64,000 bases of DNA, taken from the NCBI GenBank assembly GCA_037176845.1, contig JAYKXP010000058.1, positions 1-64,000 on the forward strand. The letters run 5' to 3'. Positions 47,303 through 58,872 of the stretch are shown here, piece after piece (within the stretch, counting starts at the first letter, position 1; each line of letters begins with the position of its first letter). Under the pieces are notes generated by a model that did not search any database, had not been told where the DNA came from, and was given only the letters and a program-made list of their open reading frames with translations. The DNA is from Paramarasmius palmivorus (taxonomy: Eukaryota; Basidiomycota; Agaricomycetes; Agaricales; Marasmiaceae). The position numbers and the translations under genes were made by a program.

Positions 47303-47839
47303 ATGTCAAACAAGATCCTGAAAGATCTCCGTTATGATCTTACTGGTCAAGAGGAGATGGACTTTCTGCACGACCAAGGGCATTCTGATCACTACATTTT
47401 CAATACACTACTTCCTTTGCGCATGAAGGGACGTCGACGCTGGAAAAATCGTATTTACGCAAAGGAGAGCTATGAGAGGTATGATTGACTTTCCCCCTCT
47501 GTATTCGCTTAACAAATAATCTTAGGAACAAGGCTGCAAAGAAGCAGGCTGCTCGGTTGCGTAGTGCCCTTCATCGTGCAAAGGTCAAGAACATGAGCCA
47601 TGGAGAGGCAGAGTATCATTCGCGAAAGAAGAAAGTACAACAAAGAGAATGGAGAGAACGCAATCGCGACAAGCTTGCGGAGAAAGCCCGTATGCGCAGG
47701 CAAAGGCTTCGGTACGAGTCAAGTGGTGATACGTGTATGTCCTACTAATGTCTGAAAAGGATCTCAAACTGATACTCATTGTGTTTTCTTCTTAGAACAT
47801 ATTTACTACCTTCTTCCTGAACAGCTTGCGTCAATATAA
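47303..47839 (+). CDS. Small protein with Arg/Lys-rich basic helix, copy 2
   Basis: Two introns are readable. The first (donor GTATGA after KESYER) joins to NKAAKKQAARLRSALHRAKV; the second (donor GTGATA) joins ESS to EHIYYLLPEQLASI, where it stops. The middle is extremely basic: SRKKKVQQREWRERNRDKL then AEKARMRRQRLRY, an R-x(2-3)-R helix repeated about twice. Before it come LRYDLTGQEEMDFLHDQGHS and RRRWKNRIYAK. The given start is the first ATG. The frame is open for about 100 bases upstream with protein-like sequence (CPDLFLPSLRPEDLPIG), so an upstream exon carrying the real start probably exists. Nuclear DNA or RNA binding is an inference from charge. Confidence 0.55.
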
Positions 47840-47945
47840 CTTCCAAATATGCAACAACAACAACAACGGTGTGACACCTTGAGCAGAGATACCTCCACCT
47901 TCCGAGTCAATATCTCCGCGTTCCAGAAATCTTTGTCCTTTCATC

Positions 47946-49102
47946 ATGCCATCAGTCCAGTCTCTTCCGCATACACCATCTCCCCGATTCCGTGCCCTCA
48001 CGCTAGATTCACCACTTCCCCCATCGGATCCGCCATCCCCTACTTCCTCAGACATAGACGATGTAAGCGCACCGCTGACGCTTCAATCTCCCCCAAGACT
48101 ACCACCGGATTGGCGCCAGCGTTCGGCGGTAAACGAATATCGACCAGCCAATAATAGCACTAAATATTGGGATCCACCACCCCACACTAACAGTGCTCGC
48201 TCAACGGAACACTGTGTTTCTCATACAGAAGAGATCCATCGAACACTGCCCAGGCGTCGTAAGTTGTCCCAAACCTCGAGTTAGATTGATCTTCTCAACC
48301 TCAACATCACCAGGAAAGCCACAACCGATACTCTATTCATTCCAACAACCGGATTATCGGCCTCCTCCCGATTATGGCAAGTCTTTGAATGTTCTTTCCT
48401 ACTCAAAACATCTCACTTACCGAGTCATCTTAGCCGACAGTGTCCATTTTTTCACCAGCGTGGCTTCGCGTAACACGACATTGACAGGTTTGTCCCTCAT
48501 GTTTCAAGCCTGCTCTGACTCATTGACTGATTAGGCCCAAACGCAGTACACGACATACCGAATGTCAAGCCACCCTGCAATCTCCGGGCTCCACAGCTAC
48601 CATTGACATGTATGTATGCCGGTATGTCTGTCGGCCGATAGAGGATTTCTGTTGACCGTAATACATTGTAGCTTCAGCAGACTCGCTTACCAGCGCAACG
48701 CGCTCCAACCGTGGGATGGCTTCCTCCATTCATGGAGCGTGCCACCAGCGCACACTGACAGCCCCCAGATCTTTCACACACGATGAAGCACCGCCCGTAA
48801 CCGCCTATCCTGAAGACACGGTTGTCAATAGTAATCCTCCCATGAAGGTACTTGATCGCCAGGAACGAGGTCAAATTAACGCCCGGCGTTACTACCAAAG
48901 GCATCAAAAAGAGAGGCTAGCGAAAGCGGCAGAATACCGGAAAATGTGAGCCTTTCATTGTTTACATTCAATCATCACCTCAATCCACCTTCATAGGAAA
49001 CGCGAACAACTTGCCAAGTGCAGCGCAGAGGACCGAGAAGAGATTTTGACTGCAAGACGGATCAAGCAACGGGAATACACAGCACGTTTTCGGAGGAAAT
49101 AG
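47946..49102 (+). CDS. Small protein with Arg/Lys-rich basic helix, copy 3
   Basis: Begins at an ATG giving MPSVQSLPHTPSPRFRALTL, a Ser/Pro-rich disordered head (DSPLPPSDPPSPTSSDIDD). Middle exons between 48290 and 48700 are hard to assign. The last two exons are clear: GQINARRYYQRHQKERLAKA joined across a 50-base intron to KREQLAKCSAEDREEILTAR and a stop after ARFRRK. The basic part follows the same pattern as the neighbouring small gene (basic residues every three to four positions with aromatic Tyr or Trp). Exon borders and total length remain uncertain. Confidence 0.5.
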
Positions 49103-49566
49103 TTAGTTTGCCGGATAACGTTTTCCGGCGCCCGCGTTATAGACCCTTACAACGTGGACGAGATAGCTGTCAAAAGATGTTGTCATCGGACGCTCCTCAT
49201 TATGTGTTCAATACATTATATACATGTTGGTTCCAGCGGCATGCTGAATGATCAGACGGGAAATAACGTTCAGCGAATTCCATTTTGTGTCCACTACGCC
49301 TGGTATCAACTGAGGATTCCGTTTCTTTGGCCGTGGAATAAGGTTCAGAAGTTCGTCAGTTGATGAAGCCTGATATGGTAAGTTGCTCTGAGATGTCAAA
49401 GCGTGTATTATGATTTCAAAGAGTGCTCGTGAGTGCTGGAGGGTCCGCGAAATGTAACTACATCGAAAGAATAGCTAGAAAATAACACTGTGACACGGGA
49501 GTTTGATGGAAAACACGTTTGCGTGACAAGTGTGACCGATACTCTTCATTCAACTCAATAACCACC

Positions 49567-52500
49567 ATGTCCACCCAGCCACCAAAAAGGCCTCGAAAAG
49601 GTTCGTTTCTTCCCGGATTATGCTTTATTTCGTCTCAACAGCAACTTATTTATCTTTGATTCCGACGACGACAGGTATATCAGCCGGTAAGATCTCTATT
49701 TCGTTAGTACTTCCAATACGCGTGCTAACAAACAGTGTTTTGCTAGAACTCAGCAAGGCTCGTAAGGCAGTCACCGGTGCAAAACGCAAGTTAGGAACAT
49801 CACGCACTTTGAAAGCCCGACTTCAAGACCAGATCGAGGATTTGTCCAACAGAGACAGCCTGACGTCGGCGGAACACGAGCAACTTGCACAATATCAAGC
49901 CCAGTTGATAACCAAGTCCAAGGAAGTAGAGGAGCGTGAAGCAGAGCTCACGAGTGCTTCCGAAGAGTGTTCGAAATTAGAAGCTGAGCAAGGGGTCGAA
50001 CCACGCAACGGTATGTAACATGAACGATTCAACTTGGAGTTTGTACTCACATATCTTAGTTTCGCATAGCGTCACTCAGTCTCGGCGTATCGCGAACGTC
50101 CATTCGAGTTCTCATAGCGACGACACGCAACTCTCTGAAAAGATTTTGTCTCGCGGAGATATAGCGATGGAATCACCGACGGAACGTGGTGAAGGCTCGT
50201 CAGGTCAGTCAAACGATATTTGGATCTGTTGAAATATTCATTAGTCTTACAGCACAAAAACGAAAAGGAGACGATCTACCGCAAGCTCAGTCGAAACGGG
50301 TCAGATTTGCGGTGGCGAAGTCAGAGCTGAGAAGTGCGTGCCAGTATCCGTTCGCCTCGTGTCGTATTGCTAACAACAGTGAAGGTTCTCAGCGAATCAA
50401 AAAACCACAGCGCGAAGTTTTGGTCAGAAAAACTGCGGTACCTTCGGCCGTTACTGGACTAGGAGATCCTGCAGTTCCAACCCAAGGGGATGGAGCTAAC
50501 GACATGAACACGACAGAGGACGGAAACGTGTCGGGTACAACTTCACCTAGAATCGGTATAGTGTTTGATTGCTTGTCGCATGGTAGCTGGCTAACCAATA
50601 ACTGTACAGTGAGGTCGCCTGCCGCCGAAGTTAGTCCAAAGACAAACGGTAATGCATCAATAGGCGCAACGCACGATGACACTGCTGCAACGTTGCCGAC
50701 TAATGCTCGATTTAATGAGCCAGTACAAGATCAGTTGGCATCCCAGCCTCAAATTCAATCGTCGCCAGCGTTTCCGTCCACCGAACTGCGTGTAACTGGA
50801 GAACAGACCATTCCTTTCGTGGACTTGGTTCCATCTCTGTTGAACAGCGCGCTTCATGGCCCGACTAATTCGATCTCTGTCATCGCAATGGAAGGACCTG
50901 TAAACTCACTTATACCGAATTCTGCGTCTATGGCTAATCACCTCTCCGATCCATCGACAATTCCTACATCTGACTCAACGCCAGACGATTGCCAGGAGAC
51001 TTTCACGGCAAAGTCTTGTGTTCCCATCGCCTCCCCTATGCCAGGCATTGTACCTTCCGCCGATGATAACACGGTTTGGGAAGGTACTTTTAATGAACGC
51101 GATCCCACATTGACAGACTCTGTAACCACGACAGAGACTGGCATGGGATATTCTTCTACACCTCCGGACCTTGGTTCATTTGACGGCTTAGGCCACAAAA
51201 CGGACCCCGCTCTCTCGTTGTCGGCCATTAGAGAGATGTCTTCAACCAAGACATCTCTGGAAACCCATTCAACGTTCACCGCACACGATGATTCTGGCTT
51301 AGTCGCGGGCATTTCTTCATCATCACCCAGCGGCGTAGAGTCGTCTTCTACGCCAAATGCTGTCATACACTATCCTCCCCAAAAAATAGGTCCAGATTCA
51401 TCTACATCGCCTGGCACTATCACTTCACCGCCTACGGGAGCTGCAGTGAATCCAATGCCGTTTATGACTGCCTTGGGCGCTCAAGTTTGGCCTGAGGGCG
51501 TCCCTGGCAGCGTGCCAGCGTATTCCACTTCGTTCTCTTTGTTCGACGACTGCCTTAAGGGATCTTCTAATCCGGACAACACGCGCCCCTTCACAACGAT
51601 ACCTGTGTTTGATGTTAACAGGATCGTGGGACAGATGAACCAGTCCATGGATTTTCGGGCCTCCGTGCCGTTTAATAGCCTTGCCGCCGACTCCTTTCAA
51701 CCCATGCATTTCGATATTGCAGGCAATGCTTGCATACCATCTGAGCACCTCACTGCCGCGCCCAAGTCATCGATGTTTGGATCCAACTCCTCCAGTATGA
51801 ACAACGCCCTCGACTTTTTGCCAACCTCCGAGTCGCACAGTCCTTGGACTTCGAATTCAGGTGCGCATAGCGGATCTGACATGGCAGGTATCGCTTCGAT
51901 GGAATGGGACAACTTCTTTCCACTACAGCCAGGGAATGCTGGGCCTTCCGGTGACAATGGAGGAAACAAACCTCAATCCGAAGAACAGAAGTACCCCAGG
52001 GATGCGCATTATGTCATTCCTCAGAATTGGAATAGTAAGTGATATGAAATGACTTTCAAGGCTCAACACTAACAAACCTTTCCCAATAGTGAACCTTACA
52101 CCCGTCACGAAGCCGCTTTGCGACGTGCTTTGCGACCTGCTTTCTGGAGATTCGACAGACATCTACACGGCAAACATTAGAAATAGTCGAAGCTGGAATG
52201 GGGTGTCGTACCGTGCCTTGATGGAATATTTGATGCGTCCTCGCCAACCAAAAGCGACTGAAGCAGGAATTGAGATGACTGGACGAGTACAAACTGCCGT
52301 CGACTATTGGAGTGCAGCATGGGACATCCAATTCTCAAAAGGTATTCTATATTGATTCGCTGGTGGACAGTGGAATGTACTTACAAAAATTGTACTTAGC
52401 GGCGATGGCAAAGGCGGGCAGGAGCAAAAAACACAACAAGAACGGCAAGAAGAAGGCAAATAACAAAGTACAGACCAGTAAACAGAAGGTCAATGAAGAT

Positions 52501-54114
52501 GAAGACATCGGTGCCGAGATGAAGTCGCCTGGGTGGTTTAAGAGGAAGCCGGGTGAGAGTGAGTAATTCAAGTGTAATAGTAAACTTTGGTCGATGCTAA
52601 CGAAACGAAACAGCAACTGCACAACACAATACACGAATGGAAAGTCAGTATTTCATCTAATTAATGGTAAATGTGAACACTCACAAACTTGAACAGACGA
52701 AGCAAATCGCGTGGTTCCCATCTTCATCGATAATCCGTATAACTTCGATAAGCAGCTCCTCCCTTTCCCGCTGAGGACCTGGATCCGCAAAGATGCACGG
52801 TTCGGTCGCCTGTTGGGTGTCACCTGTATGGAATTGGCACTGTTGGTGCTCACTTCAGAGAAGGGTTACCTGAAGTGCACTTACCACCACTACTCGGGAA
52901 AAGACTTTACTGGAAATGATATAATCCATCGGGAGCGCGAGCTGAGAGCAATCGAGGCTAGGAAGGCAGCAGAAGAGGCGGCTAGGAAGGCGAAAGAGGC
53001 AGCGGTTGCGGCACAAGCAGCCGCCAAAAAGGCTGCAGAAGAAGCCCGTGTTGCCATTCGGAGAGCCAAGAAACTGTTCGCAGAGGCCAAGAAAGGCAAC
53101 AAGAAAAGGAAATCAGCTAAATCAACATCTGCCAGTGACGAACTTGAAGTGGACGTACCAGATCCGAAAGAGATACTCGGCGCGGGCGATTCCGGACCCT
53201 CGGCTGATACCACGACTCCAGCAGCAATGCCTTCAGCACCTGAAACATGCACTGAGGTACCAACAGCGACAACTCCAGAAGCAATGCCTTCAACTCCCGG
53301 AACGTATACTGGGGAAGCAACTGGGCTATCTTCAACAGGAAAAGCGGTTGCACGAGATGTCGTATCGGGTTCGGAAGGTGTGGTTGATATTGGGAACGTT
53401 GATAGTGAGATTCAGAAGGTACCCGAGGAAGGTCCTGGTTCCAAGGAAAAATCAGCACGGGCGGAGAAGATTGCGGCGAAGATGGCATTGCTGAAGAAGA
53501 AGGAAAAGAAAACAAGTAAGGAAGTACACTACCTTGTGACCGGAACGCCTGAATTGGCTATGCAGGGTGGTGACGAGAGCACAGATGAGGAGAAGAGCGA
53601 GTCAGAGAGCAGCGAAGATGATAGTGATGATGATGAAGACGAGGAAGACGACGACGATGGAGAGGAGGACGCATTTGCTAGCGCCAAGCCCCTGTCAGGT
53701 TACGGTCACTGCGGCTGCACATCGGAGCGTATAGCTGGCAGCCTGCTTACCTGGAAGGGCCAGACCATCTATTCTCCGACCCTCGACATCGAGGAGACCT
53801 GGACCAAGACTCGACCACAGCCCCGATGGCGGGAATTTATAATCGATGCCTACGAGCGCTACGGTGGGATGAGAGTCACCGAACTCTATACCCATGTACT
53901 GGAGAAGGCTGGAGACAGAACCTGGCAATATGTCGAAGTTGACCCCGAGACGATCTTGACTCGCTGCATTGAGCATATGATTAGCGTTCGAGAGCATTTG
54001 AGGGTGACACGGGAGCAGTCTGGTCAGAACGAGGGCGAAACCCAGCAAAGAAAGGAGCAGAAGATGGAAGATTGGGTTGCGAACGGGATGCAAGGTGACG
54101 TTGATTTGTCATAG
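49567..54114 (+). CDS. Very large Ser/Thr-rich coiled-coil and acidic protein of the element
   Basis: Ten exons join in phase into one protein of about 1,300 residues that I do not recognise. Order: a basic start MSTQPPKRPRKG; a coiled coil (KARLQDQIEDLSNRDSLTSA); a long Ser/Thr/Pro-rich disordered region of about 600 residues in one exon (50268-52036); a compact segment with KPLCDVLCDLLSGDSTDIYT and ALMEYLMRPRQPKATEAGIE; a Lys-rich linker (KKHNKNGKKKANNK); a globular part starting VVPIFIDNPYNFDKQLLPFP and GVTCMELALLVLTSEKGYLK; an Ala/Lys/Glu coiled coil (RKAAEEAARKAKEAAVAAQA); a run of about 30 acidic residues near 53,600-53,670; and a globular C-terminus with PRWREFIIDAYERYGGMRV. The architecture suggests a nuclear scaffold or chromatin-associated protein, but this is inference. 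Confidence 0.72.
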
Positions 54115-54417
54115 TTCCATAGATTTCCAACGTGTACTTCCGCTTTTACCTTGAAATAACACCACTTCCTTCATCTGCTTTCATTGCGTCGATCGAGGCG
54201 AGAGCTCCAGGAATACCATGAGAACTTTGAGGTACGTTTGTGAACTCTTCATGGCTATAATCTTTCAATGAACTTCAATGATTCAAAGGTTTCCATGTCG
54301 TATTTCCGACTCCTTGAAAGGCTTTTGGTTCAGAGTATTCGGATTCTTTTCGGCCTAATTCGACTCAGTAGGTGGGTACTCAACTGGTAGCTCAATCAGT
54401 GTCTCAATTCCAACCAA

Positions 54418-55575
54418 ATGGCATCACTCGGTATTGTAAAACCTTCTGAAGAGATGCTTAAATATAGCGAGTACGTGTTTTTGCTATGCTCATGTCGCAG
54501 CTTGACGGTGACAGTGTCCTACAGTGCTTGGAGGCATATCTACGCCAAAACGGTAGTTGGAAATCTACAGAGTTACTTCAAGTCTCCCATACGCTTGTGA
54601 AACGGTGAGTACTTGACAAACATGGAGTTAAGTCCTAAAACCATAACTTTTTTTAGGCTATATCCCCTTTTCTATCGCGACATTGTGTTGCTCTCCTCTC
54701 GCAATCTCTATCCTCTAATTCGAACTCTGGAGGAATATCCTGAACGGGTGGAATTGATGCGGACAATGTGGGTGAGGGTCGGAAGAGAATCCATATACGC
54801 CCCAGCCGCAGTCGACAACACGTATCCAAAAGATTACTATCCTTTCCACCAAGTCATTGCCCCCATGCGTAAGCTGGATATGCAACCTCTGGCTCATGTT
54901 ATCTCCATGACAGCGGGATATCTCACCCGCCTCACAATCTCGGCCAACCGACACTACCCAGAACTACGCGAGGTCTTGAAAAACTTCGATTTTCCGCATT
55001 TGGTTGAATTGGGAGTATCTGTCGACCTTATCTCATCTCCAGCCTCAGCCAACTTCTTTGGGGGACTACCTAATTGTCCTGCTCTGCGAAAACTTCGTAT
55101 CGCCTACAATGCAGAGAGGAACACATGCGACATTCCCGACGTTTTAGCGCACCAGGACTTCACAGTTCTTCCGAAACTCACGCATTTGTATCTCTCATAC
55201 TGGGCAGAGTATCAGAGTGCTGTGGTGAAGAGTCTGGCTAAGCTGCTTGTTCCCAGCTCGCTTCAGACGCTGATAATCGAGCTGGATAGCGGGAATAGCT
55301 TTCCCATCAGCTACCCAGACTTGGATCAGTATAGGATCCATCCTCTAGTGGTCTTCTTGGTCAAGAAGGGAGCCTACTCTGAGGTTGAACGCGTTGTGGG
55401 ACCCACTGCTCGCATGGCCTTGGCACGTCAGGTTTGTGCCTTGTTGGATGTCAAGGAAATGAATGGGATATGTATTTGGGATATCGCCGAGGAGAAGGTT
55501 GCCCAGCGTTGGGTTGAGTACGATTCACACATGTCTTGGCCAGCGAAGAGAGTGATATGCCGCATAGGTAATTAG
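54418..55575 (+). CDS. F-box/LRR-like protein
   Basis: Protein of about 360 residues resembling the F-box/leucine-rich proteins that are greatly expanded in mushrooms. The best model joins ATG-MASLGI, through an intron beginning GTAAAA, to LDGDSVLQCLEAYLRQNGSW and LLQVSHTLVKR, then across another intron to LYPLFYRDIVLLSSRNLYPL. This head has the F-box-like order of hydrophobic helices. The rest shows degenerate leucine-rich strands: LTRLTISANRHYPELREVL, CPALRKLRIAYNAE, LPKLTHLYLSYWAEY and SLQTLIIELDSG. The family usually acts as substrate adaptors of SCF ubiquitin ligases. The F-box is weak and the assignment is by pattern only. It sits inside the inverted-repeat element. Confidence 0.62.
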
Positions 55576-55795
55576 ATGTAGCGTATGCATGTTGTAGTTA
55601 ACATTGATCTAATCATTGCTCGTTACATTGTATGTTACGCTACGGTTTGTCAAACAAGAAAGGACAGTCGCTATACATGTACAATTACATGATATCAAGG
55701 GATTGTGATCAACCCAGTGTTAGCAAAACCTGTGTGCACGCGTGTCAGTGAGGAAGAAGGAAATAGAAGAGGAAATGGACTCGCGTCTAAACCAG

Positions 55796-56570
55796 TCACT
55801 TGAAGGAGCACAATGTGAGGTCGTCTTCAGGGGATCGAGAAAGATAGGTATATTGGAGTGTCGTAACATCAGGGACGTTGATGCAGACAGTAAACTCTCC
55901 ACGATGGGTGCCCAGCCAATCATTGACATTCACCCCGACGATGACACCTGCTCCATTGGTGCCTAGCATAGCTTCTTTGTGATCTAGCACTGCCTGGATT
56001 GGCGCGTTGTTGTCATTCCAGTCTGCCTGTATCATTCGGCGGCCTGTGTCAACAACGTAACGCATGTGGTAGCCTTGAAGCAGCCCCACAAGCGGAGCTG
56101 CACACTTTTCCTGAAGCGTAATCGACCAGATGGACTGACGACTCAGGTCCCGAAAACGTTGCACGAAATCAAGGGGTGCTTCGGTATCTACCTGGGGATA
56201 GCGATCCAGTTCCAGGAAATACCCATGAATAGCGGCGACGGCGACGAATTCGTTAAACGTCTTCATGAACTTGCGAGCACCATGGAGTAGTCGATCAGGA
56301 ATCGAGGCAAGCTGAGCGGCCATGAGGTATGGTAATCGGCAGGAGAATTGACGATGGAATGCGAGATCTGTCCCATAGCATCGTTGCGACTGGTTCGAGA
56401 TTAGGGGATCAGCATGCAGAGATGTTAACGAAAGATAGGTAACGTACACAATATTTAACGTTGCATCGCAAGCAAGACCGTGCTCCAGCATTTTGGATCA
56501 CCGCAGCGCAGCACATGCATAAATTCCGACGAAACTCCAGGAACGTGTTACGATGAGGAGAGAGAGACAT
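55796..56570 (-). CDS. MYND zinc-finger protein, right copy
   Basis: About 240 residues, start MSLSPHRNTFLEFRR. The MYND finger reads CMCC, then CLRC, then KYC-SQRC and HRQFSC. One intron (donor GTACGT) follows the KYC exactly as in the left paralogue at 38505. The C-terminal domain matches the left copy by motif: AVAAIHGYFLELD, SRQSIWSITLQEK, AGVIVGVNVNDWLG and DDLTLCSF. Sequence identity to the left copy is moderate, so the duplication is much older than the perfect inverted repeats. It is transcribed inward from the right arm, a mirror image of the left gene. Confidence 0.82.
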
Positions 56571-57252
56571 TGTGAATCGTTGCAATGAGGCCAACAGCTG
56601 GACAACGCATCTTAAAAGTAGAGCCACCAAAGAATCGAGATACTGCAGAACAAACGATCAGAGTGTGTCAATTCTCTTAGGTTGGGTCCTTGGACAAAGT
56701 ATGGAGATTCTCTGACACTCGCGAGTTGGTATTTGAATTCTCACGCACCTTCTACGCCCAAACCGTGCCGCAACTGGACTAGAAAGAGGTTGTTTGTCTA
56801 GGTGTCTCTTGTCAAGAATCCGATGCATTGGAGTATCATGGTTGACGGGTCATATCTTTACAAAGGATGATTGTCGGCGGACAAAGACACAAGAACTGTA
56901 GGAAGCGTGTATAGAGTACTCCATCGCGTGAGGTGTTTCCATTCTCCTGAAAGCTTGACGGGGCGACAAGTATCGAATTGTTATGACAAGCTGACATGTT
57001 GGGCTCTGGTGTAACGTTCAGATCCACAACACCTAACTCAAGAATGAATGTACGCACGCAATAAGCGACAGAGTAGTCATCGGAGCTGCCTAAACTTGCG
57101 GAAGACAGATATAGTTGAGATCAAGAGCTCGATAACCCGGGATAGCCATGATTTGGAAGACGAAATACCCACAGCTATTGAGATATGAAGCCGGAGTTGG
57201 GTGAGACGTTCATATACTGTGGTCTTGTGACACGCCATTTCTGGTGGGAAAG
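56571..57252. other. Non-coding spacer inside right inverted repeat
   Basis: About 680 bases with no gene. The GTATC/GATAC motif is sparse here compared with the left arm (a single GAGTATCATGG near 56830), so the motif field is asymmetric. Confidence 0.5.
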
Positions 57253-58813
57253 ACACAGAGTATCACGATACCAGCGTCGGTGTCCTGCCATTCGAGCACG
57301 ACAATACTGTCAACACTAGACGCCGAATTAAGATGATATCTAAGTATTTGATTACGCGCACAAATGGTCCACGTACCTCAGTGTTGGTATTCTGTTATGC
57401 GCCCCTCTATAAGATCGTTGCGAGTATTTGATTGCTTGGAAGGTGCTTGGGTGACCCAACAGGTATCTAGCCACTGATATGAGTGCAGTGTTCATGAGAA
57501 GCTAGATTCTCACCGTTGTGTAGGCAAGTCCCAGGTAGTTCTGGGTATTGGGATTCCGTCATGCGCTTTTGTGGTAGGACGGTTGAAACGGTATCCGTGT
57601 ACTATCCCGCTAACTGGTGCTCCTAGAAGTAAACGGCCACTGCGAAGAGTACAGGGTTTGTAGGAGTATCCTGTATTTGAAGGCCCGGTATTAGTATTGC
57701 GTCAAGCCAGCGCAGAGAGGGCCAAGTACTGTAGTCTATAATGCTCGCACGTGTAGGAGAGCGTCGGCGGAGGCATTCCATGAGCTATCTTCTGGCCGTC
57801 TATGATTATCTGAGGATGGTGATACCTAGTGATACCTTTCAAGGATGTCAGGGTATCTTGATACGCTGCTGCGAAGCTGTCTACGTACCTTCGCTAGGTA
57901 TCTTGATCCCTTCTTGGTGAATGGAGTATTAACCCGAGTATTCTGCTACCTCTCGTTCTCGGAAGTATGCCGATACCAGTCGCTTTGTGTCGAAAACGTC
58001 TCAGTGCTTCAATACTCCATTCGAATTGTTGGCTGTGTTACTGAGTACGGTGTCATGATACGCCGATCCAAACACCGCCATAGAATGCCTTCAGCACAGA
58101 TCACAGAAGGGAGTATCTTGAATATCGCGGTTGGTAATGGAAGGTAAATGATATAGTTTCTTCGTAAACCCATGAGTCCATCTATAGAAACAGCCTTGAT
58201 TCGACGGTAAGTTCAGAATCCATTTCAATATGCCAAGATTGCATACGCACCTCGATACCCTGAAACTCTCCCTGCTTATACTAGTAGCAGTATTCCGATA
58301 CCATTGACATATACACGTTAGCGAGCTGGTGGCCAGATACCGAGCACTGTGGAGAGACCTTGGTAAGTCAAAGTATTCAGATACTCTCTTCACGCAGAAG
58401 AGTCTACGGACCTTGGAGTATTCTAATACGCTCTCCCTTTGCCGGATCGTACATGGATATCTGGATACCGATCAAGCCTGGCTTTACTAGCGTCGTGCTG
58501 AGTATCATGATCCTCAGTCATGCCTCAATCGGGGATAGCCTGGGCGACGGGTGAGTGTCAGAATACTGACTAGCACCGCATCATCATCCTTCCCTTCTGA
58601 GAATCTGAGCACCTTCAACTCGACCCAAGGGCTTTTGAGTGTAGAGATACGTTGAGATTGTAATGGGAGAATAAAAATCGCTCGTGAATTATTTACATCA
58701 CAGTTTTGGGTTCTTTTTTTGGCCACGTGGGAGCCTGGCCAATATGCTCGCTTTCTCACGAAGCCTGGCTCGACGTTCGCTTATTCCTTGACCGCAAGTT
58801 TATTCGGGCATCA
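57253..58813 (-). repeat. Right 1,561-bp inverted repeat
   Basis: Mirror copy of the left repeat. Its outer end lies 60 bases from the stop codon of the MFS transporter gene; its inner end is followed by unrelated sequence. Sampled internal segments (for example the block around GGTGCTCCTAGAAG and the terminal TTATTCGGGCATCA) match the left copy exactly. Confidence 0.95.
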
Positions 58814-58872
58814 AGAGTAACGGTTATCCGCAATGTCATTAGAGCTAAAACGTACGTATATCAGACAATTAC

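Larger units (their letters stand above)
35943..58813. mobile_element. Putative ~22.9-kb KDZ DNA transposon bounded by 1.56-kb inverted repeats
   Basis: Seen directly: a 1,561-bp sequence at each end in inverted orientation, with paired positions always summing to 94,756 and every compared segment identical. The interior encodes a KDZ-family transposase (minus strand, 40153-43297) and eight other gene models. Known: KDZ (Kyakuja-Dileera-Zisupton) elements are large cut-and-paste-type transposons that proliferate in mushroom genomes and carry accessory genes. Inferred: the repeats are its terminal inverted repeats. The outer ends read TGATGCCCGAATAA on both strands, forming TG...CA termini. 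Flanking 8-mers differ (GTCAGGTA on the left, AGAGTAAC on the right), so no target-site duplication is seen; the ends may be slightly mis-set or the duplication lost. An alternative is two inverted copies of a shorter repeat flanking unrelated insertions. Confidence 0.72.

Noticed and set aside
49567..54114. TET/JBP-type dioxygenase, which often accompanies KDZ elements in mushrooms
   Set aside because: I looked for the HxD...H...R iron/2-oxoglutarate pattern in the cargo genes and found none in the readable exons.
35935..58821. Target-site duplication at the outer ends of the inverted repeats
   Set aside because: The flanking 8-mers (GTCAGGTA and AGAGTAAC) do not match in direct orientation, and shifting the border by a few bases does not create a match.
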